From positions 34,917,872 to 34,981,871 of the forward strand of contig NC_079206.1 of assembly GCF_026745355.1 (NCBI RefSeq): 64,000 nucleotides of DNA, given 5' to 3'. The notes under the pieces were generated by a model, which made no database searches, had not been told where the DNA came from, and saw nothing but the letters and a program-made list of their open reading frames with translations. Shown piece after piece: positions 10,717 through 20,945 of this stretch; within the stretch, counting starts at the first letter, position 1, and every line of letters begins with the position of its first letter. The DNA is from Beta vulgaris subsp. vulgaris (Eukaryota > Streptophyta > Magnoliopsida > Caryophyllales > Amaranthaceae). The translations under genes and the position numbers were made by a program.

Positions 10717-11641
10717 TTTTAGATATTTTTATCATGGAACTAGTTCTTTATTTTCTTTTTCCTTTAAAATAAAATTAAAAAGCAATTAATATATATATCT
10801 TTGAATAGTGTGAAACAATAAATAGGGACACATATTTTGAAAGAAAGATAGGGATGATTTGAAAGAAATAAAGGATAATTTAGTTCAAATAAATTGATAG
10901 TGAGCACCCCATTATGGGATGGGGAAGTAATTTTATTGGTAGATGCACAATTTGCTCATTCAGTTTGCGTTCAAAAACAAGTTTTCTTGGGCTTGGCGAT
11001 TAACCAAAAGTGATATAGTTGCACACTTGCACTTCTAGAAGCACGCCTTTCTCCTTCATAATGTGCAAACCATAGCTACACCATTTGCGATCATTGAAGT
11101 CTTATGAGGAAATTTAGTGTAATGTTTCAGCCCCCTTGAAACTTAGCAATTAATAAGGTCGTTGTAGTAGTAGTTGAAATAAAGCTATAAAAGACCATAG
11201 ATTTAATTGACAAAGGTAAGTTGTTTTGTATCAAAATATTATCAAACTCATTGAGTGTTGTTTTTACGTTCAGTGTATTCTTCCTATCTATTGGTGGTGT
11301 TTCTTTATCTAAGGTATTAGCGAAACCCTTAGATTTAGTAAGTTGTTTGTTTCAAAATATGTAGGATATCAATATTAATATTACGGTTTTTTCACCATAC
11401 ACGCTCAATGTTTCAAAAACTCACTTTATACACTTCAATTTTCGAAAATGTGCACCAGATGCCCTTTTTTCAAACTTCTGTTAACTCTATGTTAGCTTTA
11501 TTTACCATTTTGCCATTATTAACCCTAAGCCCTAATTCTAATCTAACCTAATCCTAATCTAACTTTAATCTTAAACCTAAACCCTTACCCTACCCTTACC
11601 CTAACCCACCCCTAACCTGTAACAACGAAAATTTTTAAAAA
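10717..11641. other. Spacer without recognisable gene; degenerate CCCTAA-like stretch
   Basis: AT-rich and without convincing ORFs. About 11520-11620 is a run of CCTAA/CCCTAC/CTAATC words. It resembles a decayed plant telomere motif (CCCTAAA) but has no regular 7-bp period. Confidence 0.4.
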
Positions 11642-12388
11642 GGGTTATTAAACGCAGCCTCACTTTACTAATGCAACCCAAAAAAAACTCTTATTATCAT
11701 ATTCTTTCTAAAAAACATTTCCCTCTAAAAGTATTCTCTCCTCCTTTCTAACTGTTAGAGGAAAAAAACTTGATAGAAGACCAAATTCACAAATTTTAAT
11801 ATGCTACTCAATGGACGAAAATTTTGACTCAAACGAATTTCAATCTGATGTATGTTTTTATTGTTTTTCATCATTATGCATTGCCATGCGATTGTTATGG
11901 GGCGCTTTCTGCATTTGTTTCGTGCAATTTACACGAACCCGATTTGTATGTTTCGTGCAGATTGAACGAAACAGTCTATTATGTTTCGCGCAATCCGCAT
12001 GAAATAGTCTATTCCGTTTCGTGCAACCTGCACGAAACAATCTATTCTGTTTCGTGCAGATTGCATGAAATAGATGCTGCGAAAATTGCCCCAAATGATA
12101 CTTTAGTTTATTCATCGAATGAAAAACTTGATGTTGGTTCTACCGCTTGTAAATGGAGAAAGAAGGAAAAATATATGGAGAAAGATGGAGAAAAGAGAAT
12201 TATGGAGAATTAGAACTACAAATTATTCTTAAATCATCCCCAATTTCAACATATGAAGATGACGAAGAGGGAAGATGGAGAGAGAGAAGTGGAGAGAGGA
12301 GTAGTTAGAGAGAGAAATGGGTGGCAAAGGGTATTTTAGATATTTTTTAGGATTGTGTTAGTAAAGTGATGTTGTATTTAGCAACATG
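11642..12388. mobile_element. Mutator-like non-autonomous element (probable)
   Basis: Left end GGGTTATTAAACGCAGCCTC with CACTTTACTAATGCAA. The complement of the right end has GTTGCTAAATACAACAT with CACTTTACTAACACAA. These form imperfect inverted repeats of about 38 bp. The 9-bp flanks TTTTAAAAA and TCTTTAAAA are similar but not identical. The interior has a 33-bp palindromic tandem array and no transposase. The open frame through the array exists because 33 is a multiple of three. Confidence 0.5.
11918..12080. repeat. 33-bp tandem array with an internal palindrome
   Basis: Units start at 11918, 11951, 11984, 12017 and 12050. Each begins TTTCGTGCA (once TTTCGCGCA), and most are followed 3 bp later by a variant of TGCACGAAA, so a unit can form an arm-loop-arm palindrome. 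The rest of the unit is NNNTCTATTNNG. Confidence 0.85.
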
Positions 12389-13318
12389 TCTTTAAAAGTG
12401 TTTATTAAATGCTAATTATATTTGTTGAGTTAATTATGTATCAGATTTTTTTTTTAATTTGTTGGTGTATGATTTCTATTTTTCATGTTTGTAATGTATA
12501 TTAATTAATATTTTTGTGAAATTATTATTTGAATTATTTTTGGGTGTTAAGCTTATAATTAGTTGGAATGATATTTAGCCAGTCAGAAAACCAAAGTCGG
12601 TTTAATTTGTTTTGGCTTGTCAGTTTACGTTTAGAACCATTGAACCCCCTTTTTGTTATTTATCTCGGTCAATGAAACAAAAAGTCCACCTTTGCCCATC
12701 TTTCTCTCATCATTTCTTAAACCCCAAAAGAAAAAAAAAACCCAAATCTCGTGAAACCCCATTTCGCTCCCCTACTTCGCGTTTCTCCTTTGCCCCGCTG
12801 TCATCTTCCTCCATCGCCTGAGCTTCGTCGTCTGCCACCGCAAGCTAGAGGTGTTGCTCCCAGCTTTTCCTTTCTCCTTTGTTCTCTATTGCGTGTTGCT
12901 CATGTTGTTGTCCCGCGGTGCTGCTGTCGCCACCGTCGCACGGTGTGGCAGCTCAATTCTGGCCCGTCATGAGGTGCAACACTCCTCCTCCTCTTCTCTC
13001 TCTAGTTCTTCATATTTTTATATGATTTGTTTACATTTTTGGGTTTTGAGTGTTTAATGTGAAATCAATTAAGCTATAGTATTTGGTTAATTAATTTCAG
13101 AGATGAGATTGAGACAACTGTTATATCTTGACTATGCATTTTAGATAAAAGATTGAGTTGTTGGACAAACTGTTAGTACTAACCGAGGTTTATGTATTCT
13201 GAATTATTATGTTGTATCTCTGAAATTCAACTAGAATGGGTGGACAAAATTATCGTTAGAACTAGAAATCATAGTAGTTGATGTAGTTTGATTATGTAAT
13301 GAGGTCCTTGGAAATATA
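12389..13318. other. Spacer with a CT-rich leader-like stretch
   Basis: 12389-12600 is plain AT-rich DNA. About 12690-12990 is CT- and GC-richer and resembles a plant 5' leader plus first exon. The short overlapping frames (12612-13057) encode Ser/Pro/Arg-rich peptides with no recognised domain. It could be a gene fragment or captured promoter; I do not call a gene. Confidence 0.35.
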
Positions 13319-13327
13319 TATATCATG
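13319..13327. repeat. Target-site duplication, left copy
   Basis: TATATCATG, identical to 14326-14334. Nine bases is the Mutator-type length. Confidence 0.75.
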
Positions 13328-14325
13328 GTGAAAGTATTGGGTCAGACCGTCTGACTCAATATTCTCGTCAGACGGACTGAGCCCAGTAAATTCACCAACA
13401 ATAATAACGCGTTCTTCTTCATCATCATCATTGAAGATTCACAGTGACCCCGACAACATCAAGAACCCTCCATTGCCCCCCATCACATACCTCCGGCAAT
13501 GTAGTCGGCCAACTTCTCAACTCCCGAAAGATAAATATACACGCACTGCTATAAATTAAAACCTTGGCTATGCCAAAATCATCTCAACTTCTCATCCTTG
13601 GTTTTATTCGAGTAAGGAAGAAAAAGAATAAGATCATAAATACACAATGAGAACGTATTGACCAACAAATGAAGGAATCTAAGACTCTTTTTTTGGGACG
13701 ACGTCGTTGTTGAAGACAATAACCTTCTACCCTCTAATGAAGGTTTGTTCATCTTATGTATCTCTATACATATAGAAGGAAAAAACAGCCATCTCGACAT
13801 TGTTGACAAATTCAAGCTTGTTTTTGTACGTGAAAGTAACTTTTAAGCTGGCAGAAGAGGAATGAAGAAGAAGGAGAAAGTGAGAGAAAGCAGAGGTTAG
13901 TGTTTTGTTTTTCAGTTGGACTTTGTTTTGTTTCAGTTGGACTTTGTTTTCTTTCAGTTGGACTTTGTGTTTCTTTCAGTTGGACTTTGTTTTGTTTCAG
14001 TTGGACTTTGTTTTCTTTCAGTTGGACTACCTGAAAAAAAAATGAAGACTATCTGAAAAAGAATGAAGACTACCTGAAAAAAAATGAAGATTACCTGAAC
14101 AAGAATAAAGACCAACTGAAACCCAAAGTAAGTCTAACTGAAGTACAAAAACCAATTGAAAAAAAGAAGACTAACTGATAGGACTACCTGAAAACAATGA
14201 AGACTACCTGAAAAAAAATTAAGACTACCTGAAAAAAAATTAAGACTAACTGAAAAAAATTGGATCCACCTGAAAGTCGTCCGACCAAAGATTATGGTTG
14301 GACGAGTCCGACACAATACGTTCTC
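13328..14325. mobile_element. Mutator-like non-autonomous element, 998 bp
   Basis: Bounded by a perfect 9-bp duplication TATATCATG. The left end GTGAAAGTATTGGGTCAGAC corresponds to the complement of the right end GAGAACGTATTGTGTCGGAC, giving imperfect terminal repeats. Behind them lie opposed arrays of TTTCAGTTGGACTTTG-type and AAGACTACCTGAAAA-type units (13912-14275). No transposase frame is visible, so mobilisation would have been in trans. Confidence 0.7.
13912..14275. repeat. Opposed tandem arrays able to form a long hairpin
   Basis: From 13912 about six copies of TTTCAGTTGGACTTTGTTTT recur every 20-23 bp. From 14026 about ten copies of GAAGACTACCTGAAAA or close variants recur every 18-22 bp. 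The second type is the complement of a variant of the first. They belong to the 13328-14325 element. Confidence 0.75.
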
Positions 14326-14334
14326 TATATCATG
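14326..14334. repeat. Target-site duplication, right copy
   Basis: TATATCATG, the partner of 13319-13327. Confidence 0.75.
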
Positions 14335-14486
14335 TGTAGTTCTTATAAAAGGACTTAAAGAGTATCAGAATAGTGATCGATTCCAATCCTTAGTTAGTCT
14401 TAATGGATTTTTGGTTGTTGTTAAGAGATGTTATTGAATCCCTTAAAAAGTTTATATGAAAAGATGTAATTACTATGAATGCAAGC
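14335..14486. other. Spacer ending in CAAGC target duplication
   Basis: No gene seen. CAAGC at 14482-14486 is repeated at 26307-26311 and marks the insertion site of the Tat element between them. Confidence 0.6.
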
Positions 14487-15116
14487 TGTTATGTAGTGTA
14501 AAACTGGTAAACTAATACAACAACTCCTAAAGATAGGTTCTTAAAACTGGAGACTTGTGCAGCAATGATTGGCTCGAATCCCAATGCTAACTCCTGACCA
14601 GCAACCTGCAAAAAGGGACCCACCCTGGAGGTTTGGGTGGTATTTCCCCATTCGATGCTTAAGTCAGATGTCAGGGATGTAAAGGAACTTTTAGAGAGAG
14701 AAAGTAGAGAGAGAGAGAGAAGAATTTATGACAGAGTAACAGTATTATGCTCTGAAAAACGTACCTTTCACCCTGAAATCAAGGACTATTTATACTGTTT
14801 GAAATGACTGCTGTGCCTTGATGTCACCCTAATTTGGGAGCATCTGATTGGCTAATCAAAGTAGTGGGACACGTGGCAGCGATTAATTAGTCAGCACACC
14901 TCACTTTCATATAAAGGTGCAGATCATCTTTGCTGGGCCTAAGTACAATTTTTGGGGCCAGGAGAAGAACCTTTAGTACGCTTTCTTCAGAGAACGTACT
15001 TTTAGGCCTGTCACCTTCAGGCCCTTTGTACTTTACTCCTCTGCACATATGCCACGTGTAAGGCTCTGATGAGGCCACGTGTCAGCGCAATAGCCGTTGA
15101 TTTTTAGGCTACAACA
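14487..15116 (-). repeat. 3' LTR of the 14.5-26.3 kb Tat element
   Basis: On the plus strand it reads TGTTATGTAGTG...GGCTACAACA. It contains a GA repeat (14694-14723) and a TATTTATA segment near 14788 that on the minus strand gives TATAAATAG, a plausible TATA box. Confidence 0.95.
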
Positions 15117-15135
15117 TTTGCCCCTTAAAAGAGGG
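15117..15135 (-). promoter_or_regulatory. Polypurine tract of the Tat element
   Basis: On the minus strand it reads CCCTCTTTTAAGGGGCAAA and abuts the 3' LTR. The AAGGGGCAAA part is the expected plus-strand priming site. Its position proves minus-strand orientation. Confidence 0.75.
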
Positions 15136-15537
15136 AGTTATTATCTTCTTGGCGCCAAGACGGTTAATCTTCCTCTTTTAACCGACCTGGAACTGCCCTT
15201 CTCTTTTTCAAAAAAGAGGCGCCATTTTGCCGGCTCCACAGGTCAACCCCTATGAATAACGGTTACTTTTTACCGGATGAGGGGGTCATTTTCACCCCTC
15301 TATAAATATGTGCCTTAGTCGCTCCTGGAATCATTTTAACATTGCTGAGAGATTTTCTAGAGAGAGAGACTCTGCGAATTTTTACTGAACTTTTAGAGAA
15401 GAACTACTCCCGTCCAAGCTCTTGCAATTGTTACTTTGCTCGTCCGAGGTCTCAAGTCATCTTTGACGTTCGTCCGAACTTTTCTCTACAGGTATATTCT
15501 CAACTCTTTTTCTTGTTTTCACACATATTTTAAGAAA

Positions 15538-18500
15538 ATGAGCTCTTCTTCTTCATTGAACAAACCCGGCCGCTCAAGGGTTGGTACTAGCCCTAGAACA
15601 GAGGGCCTATCTTCTTCGGCATCTTCTAGAGTTGGACCCATCTTGGCCGGACATGCATTCTTTTTCTTTTCTCATGCCCGGCTAAGTCAGACGACCCAGT
15701 CTTTACCTGTGCAGGGTAATCTGGCTCGCGTCAAGCAAACAGCTCGTATCAGACGAGGAGTTAACCTGCCGGCCTCCAGCTCGGAAATGGAGGCATCTAC
15801 TGGACGGAATCCTGCTGACGGAGAGCGCGAAGTCCAAAGCGCTTGTCCAGCAATTCCAAATCCTTCCCCTGAATATGTTCAGGAGGAACAAGAAACTAGA
15901 GGCTCTCCAGATCCCAGCCCGTCCATACGTGGGACGATCTCGGATGAGCCAAAGACGGCCAGCTCTTCCAACCCCGCTAGCGATTCAGAAGAGCCGTCGA
16001 CGACTTCGTCTGAAATAAGACGGCGGCTAGGTCCACTTTCTGGCCCTAGATTCATCCTGGCCGATAACACTTGGCTGGGACGATTAGGCTCGGACCTTAG
16101 ACCCTTTTCAATGGCTATGCCCATGCCGGGCTACAAATTCGTTCTCCCTGGCCGAGAGGATACCATTTTTAGTGCCCCCTCAGGCCATTTTGCTGTTTAC
16201 CGGCTGGCATTAGATGCCGGCCTTCGTTTTCCTCTCCACCCTTTCATCGGCCAGCTTCTTCATTATTATGGCGTAGGACATAATCAGCTTTCCCCAAACT
16301 CTTGGCAAAACATCCTCACCTTTCTGGCCGTTTGCAATTTGAAAGGGAAGAATCCTTCTCTGGCCGCCTTCACCCACATTCATTACGTTGCCAAGGTTCC
16401 TAGAACCGTTGAAGGAAGCTGGCTGAGTGTATGCAACCGTCAAGGCTTCTTGACGTCTTGGGATAAGACATCCAAGATGCACTCTTGGAAGGGTGAATTC
16501 ATTTTCGTCCAGGTGCCCAGTAAAGCGGTTGCTAGTCGGCTTCGGTATTTTAGCCGATCTAACACCAACACTGGACGAATGGCTTCGTATCTGGAACTAG
16601 AGGATAGCTCTGCCGAGGAGATGGTGGAGTATTTCCGGATTTCGGAGTATTCCATGGAAGACGTCTCTTTCAAGGGTCCGTCCAATTGGATCCCCTTTAA
16701 AGAGATGTTTTATCATGATAACTTCCTTGTCGCTGCCGGCTTGCGGCAGGACGAGGACAGAGGTATAACTACTAAAAATCCTCTCAGTAAAATTCCCGGC
16801 TTGATTGTCATTCGTCCAACACCTGTTTTTTTTTTTTCTCTTTTTGCAGATTCAGCCAGAAGTAAACTCAGGAAATCTTGGATAGGAGATATGAGTTCGT
16901 CCAGATTTGCCGATACTCTCTGGAAAGAATACAACAAATCGGGTGCTGAAAAGAGGGCTGACACCCTGGTAAGATTACTTCTTTTTTTTTTTTTTTTTTT
17001 TTTGAGCCAAGCGTCCAAGCAACAGCTGGACGAGCTGTTTATTCGAGAGGCAACTCGTCCAGGCTGAGTTTCTGACGCGCTGCTCCTTCAAGGAGCAACA
17101 CGTCAAGACATCGACTGGACGAGCTGCTTCTTTGAAGAGCAACTCGTCCAGGTTATGGCTGGACGGGCTGCGTCTTCGAGGGGCAACACGTCCAGACAAT
17201 GACTGGACGAGCTGCTTCTTTGGAGAGCAACTCGTCCAGATTATGGCTGGACGGGCTGCGTCTTCGAGGGGCAACACGTCAAGACAATGACTGGACGAGC
17301 TGCCTCTTTGTGGAGCAACACGTCCAGACATTTTACGGACGACCTGCTTCTTTGAAGAGCAACTCGTCCAGGTTATGGCTGGACGGGCTGCGTCTTCGAG
17401 GGGCAACACGTTCAGACAATGACTGGACGAGCTGCCTCTTCGTTGAGCAACACGTCCAGACATTTTACGGACGACCTGCTTCTTTGAAGAGCCTCTAATT
17501 CTTTGACATATTTCTAATTCCTCAGAAAAATGCCCTAACATCAAAGGCCTTGGCCGAGAAAGCTGCAGCGAAGAAGCGGCCGGCTGGGACCAGCGAAGCT
17601 CCCCCTTCTAAGAAGGCAAAGGGGTTTACCGCCAAAAAGAAGAAATCGACACGGCCGGTTCCTGAGGTCGTGATAGACATTCCGGCCAAAGAGGAGGCCA
17701 AGGAGGAACCGGCCGAGATCGGCTCTATGGCTCTGGTGACCTACGCCGGGCCTGCCGAGCAGCCTGCAGCCCCACAACCTGACGAGGTTGTTATTTTGGA
17801 CGACGCGGGCCAATCTTCTCAGCCGGACGCGGCTGCTGACGGGTCTGCTTTCTCTGGCCCAGTAGCCAAGCTGGTAGACCAGATGCCAACCGCATATAGG
17901 ACGGTTTCCCGTTCTTCTGGTGAGTCTTATTATTCAAACGTAGTTAGAACACTACGGGTTGGCGGACGTCCGATGAGTCCGTCCAACAAACAAGCCGTTG
18001 TTATTCCCATCAGATGTACTGACAAGTCTAATCTTTCAGATAAAGGGAAGGGTCTAGCTGTTGACGGCTCCCCTAGCCTTTCTGACGATGAATCTTCTCC
18101 GGCTTTTGGAAAGATGTCATCGTCCGACCGCGAGAAGCTCAAGATGGAGCGTTTCAAATGCTTTCCTGAACCCTATATTAAGGGGTTGAGGGGAGCATCA
18201 TCTGGGCATGTAGGATACATGTCTCAACTTGCTGCCGAGGTACATCCTTCTTTCTTTAGACGCTTATTCTCTATACTTAGATGCATATTTTCTCCAAGTT
18301 ACATTCGTCCTGACTATTATATTCCCCCCCCCCCTTTCAACTCTTTGCTCGCAGCATGATAACTGAAGACTGGGCCAAGTAGCTTAGAAAGGAAAACAAA
18401 AAGCTCGTCCAAGATGTGACTGCGGCCGCTAACCATGCTCAATTTGTCATTGGCCAGCAAGAAGTGATGCATCAGCAAACCAAGATTGCCTTGGAAAAAC

Positions 18501-18949
18501 GGTCAGCCGAATTGGAATCTCAGAACAAAGTTTATCTCCTTCGGCTGATGGAGATGCTGGACGAAAGGGACTCTTTGGAACGTTACCTTCTGGACGAGAG
18601 GAACTCAGCCATGACCATGGCTGCTGAATTTTACAAGGAAAACCTCGTCCTGAAGGTAAAAAACCAAGCCCTTCGCGCCGAAGTCGCGGACACGGTTGTG
18701 GCTGCTAAGGAGGCTATGAATAATGTCATAGACACCTCCAGAAACTGGGACGTGCAAGCCTTTGAGATGATGGCTAAGGAGGAGGATGTCCCCCGGTATG
18801 TACGCCGGCTGGACTTCCAAGAGAGCCTGCACAAAGCCAACGTCAAAGGGGAAGAGGCCCCCGTCTTCCATGAATCTTCCGAAGATGAAGAAGAAGAAGA
18901 TGACATTGAGGCTCAGAACGAAGAGGATAATGGCCAACCGGACGCTTAG
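15538..18949 (+). CDS. Antisense multi-exon ORF of the Tat element, PF04195-like
   Basis: Plus-strand ORF in a minus-strand retrotransposon, between integrase and 3' LTR. Proposed exons: 15538-16762, 16850-16968, 17526-18239 and 18355-18949, with GT..AG introns. Intron 1 is 87 bp, in frame and without stops; intron 2 holds a 44-bp repeat array. The first three exons join in phase. The fourth is out of phase by one and has an early TAG (18380-18382), so this copy is probably defective. The N-terminus (MSSSSSLNKPGRSRVG) is Ser-rich. The centre resembles PF04195, 'putative gypsy type transposon' (GLRFPLHPFIGQLLHYYGV, QLSPNSWQNILTFLAV). Exon 3 is Lys/Pro/Ala-rich. Exon 4 is helical and coiled-coil-like with the acidic end EDEEEEDDIEAQNEE. 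Function is unknown; a DNA-binding or regulatory role is conjecture. Confidence 0.7.
17034..17492. repeat. 44-bp tandem array within the predicted second intron
   Basis: Ten full units (the first 45 bp) and an 18-bp remnant start at 17034, 17079, 17123 and then every 44 bp to 17475. Units alternate between forms such as GCTGCTTCTTTGAAGAGCAA with CTCGTCC and GCTGCGTCTTCGAGGGGCAA with CACGTCC. With the GGACGA end of the preceding unit each forms an imperfect palindrome: GGACGAGCTGC pairs with GCAACTCGTCC. Amplified tandem repeats near the 3' end are described for Retand-type Tat elements. Confidence 0.9.
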
Positions 18950-20024
18950 CTTCTCCCCTTTCTCTTCTTGGCCGCAGGCCACTTGTAATATTTTGTTTTC
19001 TTGTACCTAGTTAGATTAGATTGTAATCATCTCCTTATATTTATGAAAAGCTATCTTTTTCAATCTCTCTTGCTCTATGCTTTACTGTTCTGGACGTCTT
19101 ACATTATAATCCCATATTTGTACCAAGTACAGAAGCAACTCGTCTTAATATTCTTCTGACGATCCATTTAGCTCTTTTGGCCGACTGCTTTAAGACCATG
19201 AATGTCTAAGTATAAAAGTAATTCGTCAACAAGTTTTTGTTTGGCCCATTGGCTCTTTCATGGACGTTCATCATCGCATAAACTTGTTTTAAATTTTAAA
19301 ATCCTGCTAAGTTAATAACTTGTTCGGCAAGAACCTGGACAATTATTCGTCATTGGACAAAGACTTAGTCATTTATAAATTATGCCCCTATATGCCCCCT
19401 TCTTGGACGAGGAATACTTATATCCTTTCTCTGTTCAAGAAGGAGTAAAGACTATAATTTTTAAATAACTTGGACGTTTTCTAAGATGATTGTAACTCGT
19501 CCATCTTTGTTAAATTATGAAATAACTTTTCCTTTACTAAGGTTGTTATTTTAGAGTTTTTGGCTTTTAGACGGAAAGAGGATACCTTTACTAAGGCGTC
19601 CTAATTCCAGCCGACCTTGTTTAGGAGTGTTTACTCTTTAAGTAAACAACCGGCCAAACTTCATATTATCCATTTTGGACGATAATATGTTCAGCCGTCC
19701 TCCTAATGAAAGGTGCATTTTTGTGTTGTTAAATTAATGACTTTGGACGATATATGAAACTTAAACAAATAAATCAAACAAAGTCATAGAGAAGTAGAAC
19801 TGTATTATATGAAGTTTGCTTGACGAGTAGTCAAGATACATGTATACATTCTACTTTTTCATTATAATGCAGTAATAAAAGATTACAATTTATAAGGATG
19901 CCCTAAACAAAGTATTTCTTCAAAGTGTCAGAATTCCACGTCCTAGGAATGGGACGTCCGTCCATCCTTCAGACGAAAGGTGTCATTCTGAACTACTTCG
20001 ATTATTTTGTAGGGTCCTTCCCAG
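18950..20024. other. Spacer between antisense ORF and integrase
   Basis: AT-rich, with no ORF. A short hairpin TGGCC-GCA-GGCCA lies about 20 bp after the antisense stop, and poly(A)-signal-like AT sequence follows to about 19060, suggesting the 3' end of the antisense transcript. GGACG/CGTCC words are scattered through the rest. The integrase tail continues into about 19950-20024 in a shifted frame. Confidence 0.6.
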
Positions 20025-20945
20025 TTAGGAGTAAGCTTGCCTAACTCTTTGGCTCGGCCGACCGTTCCATTTTCTTAAGACGAGGTCTCCCAGCTTTAAC
20101 GGACGCCTTGCAACTCTTTGTTGAACTCTCGCCATTCTCAACTTGTAAAGTTGCATTCTCAGCAAAGCATTGCCCCTGACTTCAGGAACTAAGTCCAAGG
20201 CCGTCCTAAGAGCTGCCCAGTTAGCATCTTCTGAGTACATCATTACTCTTAAAGTGGGTTCCTCAACCTCAATAGGAAGGACGGCCTCAGAGCCATAGAC
20301 CATCATAAAAGGAGTCTCTCCTGTGGAATTCTTGGCCGTTGTCCTTATTGACCATAAGACCAGCTGCAATTCTTCTACCCAAAGCCCCTTTGCATTGTCC
20401 AACTTCTTTTTAATCCCAGCCGAAAGAATCTTGTTAAAAGCCTCCACTTGCCCATTAGCCTGTGGATGAGCTACTGCGGCAAAGTGAGCCTTGATTCCTT
20501 GGTCAGCCAACCATTGACGAAGCTTTGGTGTTTCAAATTGCGGCCCATTATCAAAGACGATCGACTGGGGCATCCAAAACCTTGTAATCAAGTTCTTCCA
20601 GATGAACCCTTTGACGTCATTAGTGGTGATGCCCCTTAATGCTTCAGCTTCAACCCATTTTGTAAAGTAGTCCACAGCTACTATTACAAATTTCTTCTGG
20701 CCGGCAGCAATAGGAAAAGGCCCAAGGATGTCCATCCCCCATTTAGCAAAGGGAAGAGGAAAGAGAATGGGAGTCAAGTAATTGGACGGCTTTTGATAGA
20801 TATTACCATGCTTTTGGCAACTATCACATTTCTTGGCATAGAGCAGTGCGTCTTCTTTTAAGGACGGCCAAAAGTAGCCCGTCCTGAGAGCCCTTTCTGC
20901 CAAAGCTCTTCCTCCAATGTGAGAAGCACAAGCTCCCTCATGCAA
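20025..20945 (-). pseudogene. Tat integrase, frameshifted at the C-terminus
   Basis: Shows the HHCC zinc-binding region (HEGACASHIGG, later CDSCQKHG) and the catalytic core, with the first Asp in AVDYFTKWVEA, the second in VFDNGPQF and the Glu in GQVEAFNK. It then has the GDLVLRK motif of the C-terminal domain. The frame goes wrong a few residues later, near 20070, and the usual WEGPY segment is found in another frame. There is no chromodomain. The frame opens inside pol rather than at a true start codon. Integrase would insert the cDNA; this copy is likely inactive or truncated. Confidence 0.9.

Noticed and set aside
11520..11620. Interstitial telomere repeat
   Set aside because: CCCTAA-like words are present but without the regular CCCTAAA period; too decayed to call.
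11811..12213. 63- and 129-residue frames through the TTTCGTGCA array
   Set aside because: Open only because the repeat unit is 33 bp; no homologous domain recognised.
12612..13057. Possible host gene with first exon near 12750
   Set aside because: Composition fits a leader or first exon, but no domain, no clear downstream exon and no conserved start; described as spacer instead.
17034..17544. Arg/Ser-rich frames on both strands across the 44-bp array, and the idea that the array might be CRISPR-like
   Set aside because: Units are contiguous without unique spacers and lie in a plant retrotransposon; frames follow from the repeat.
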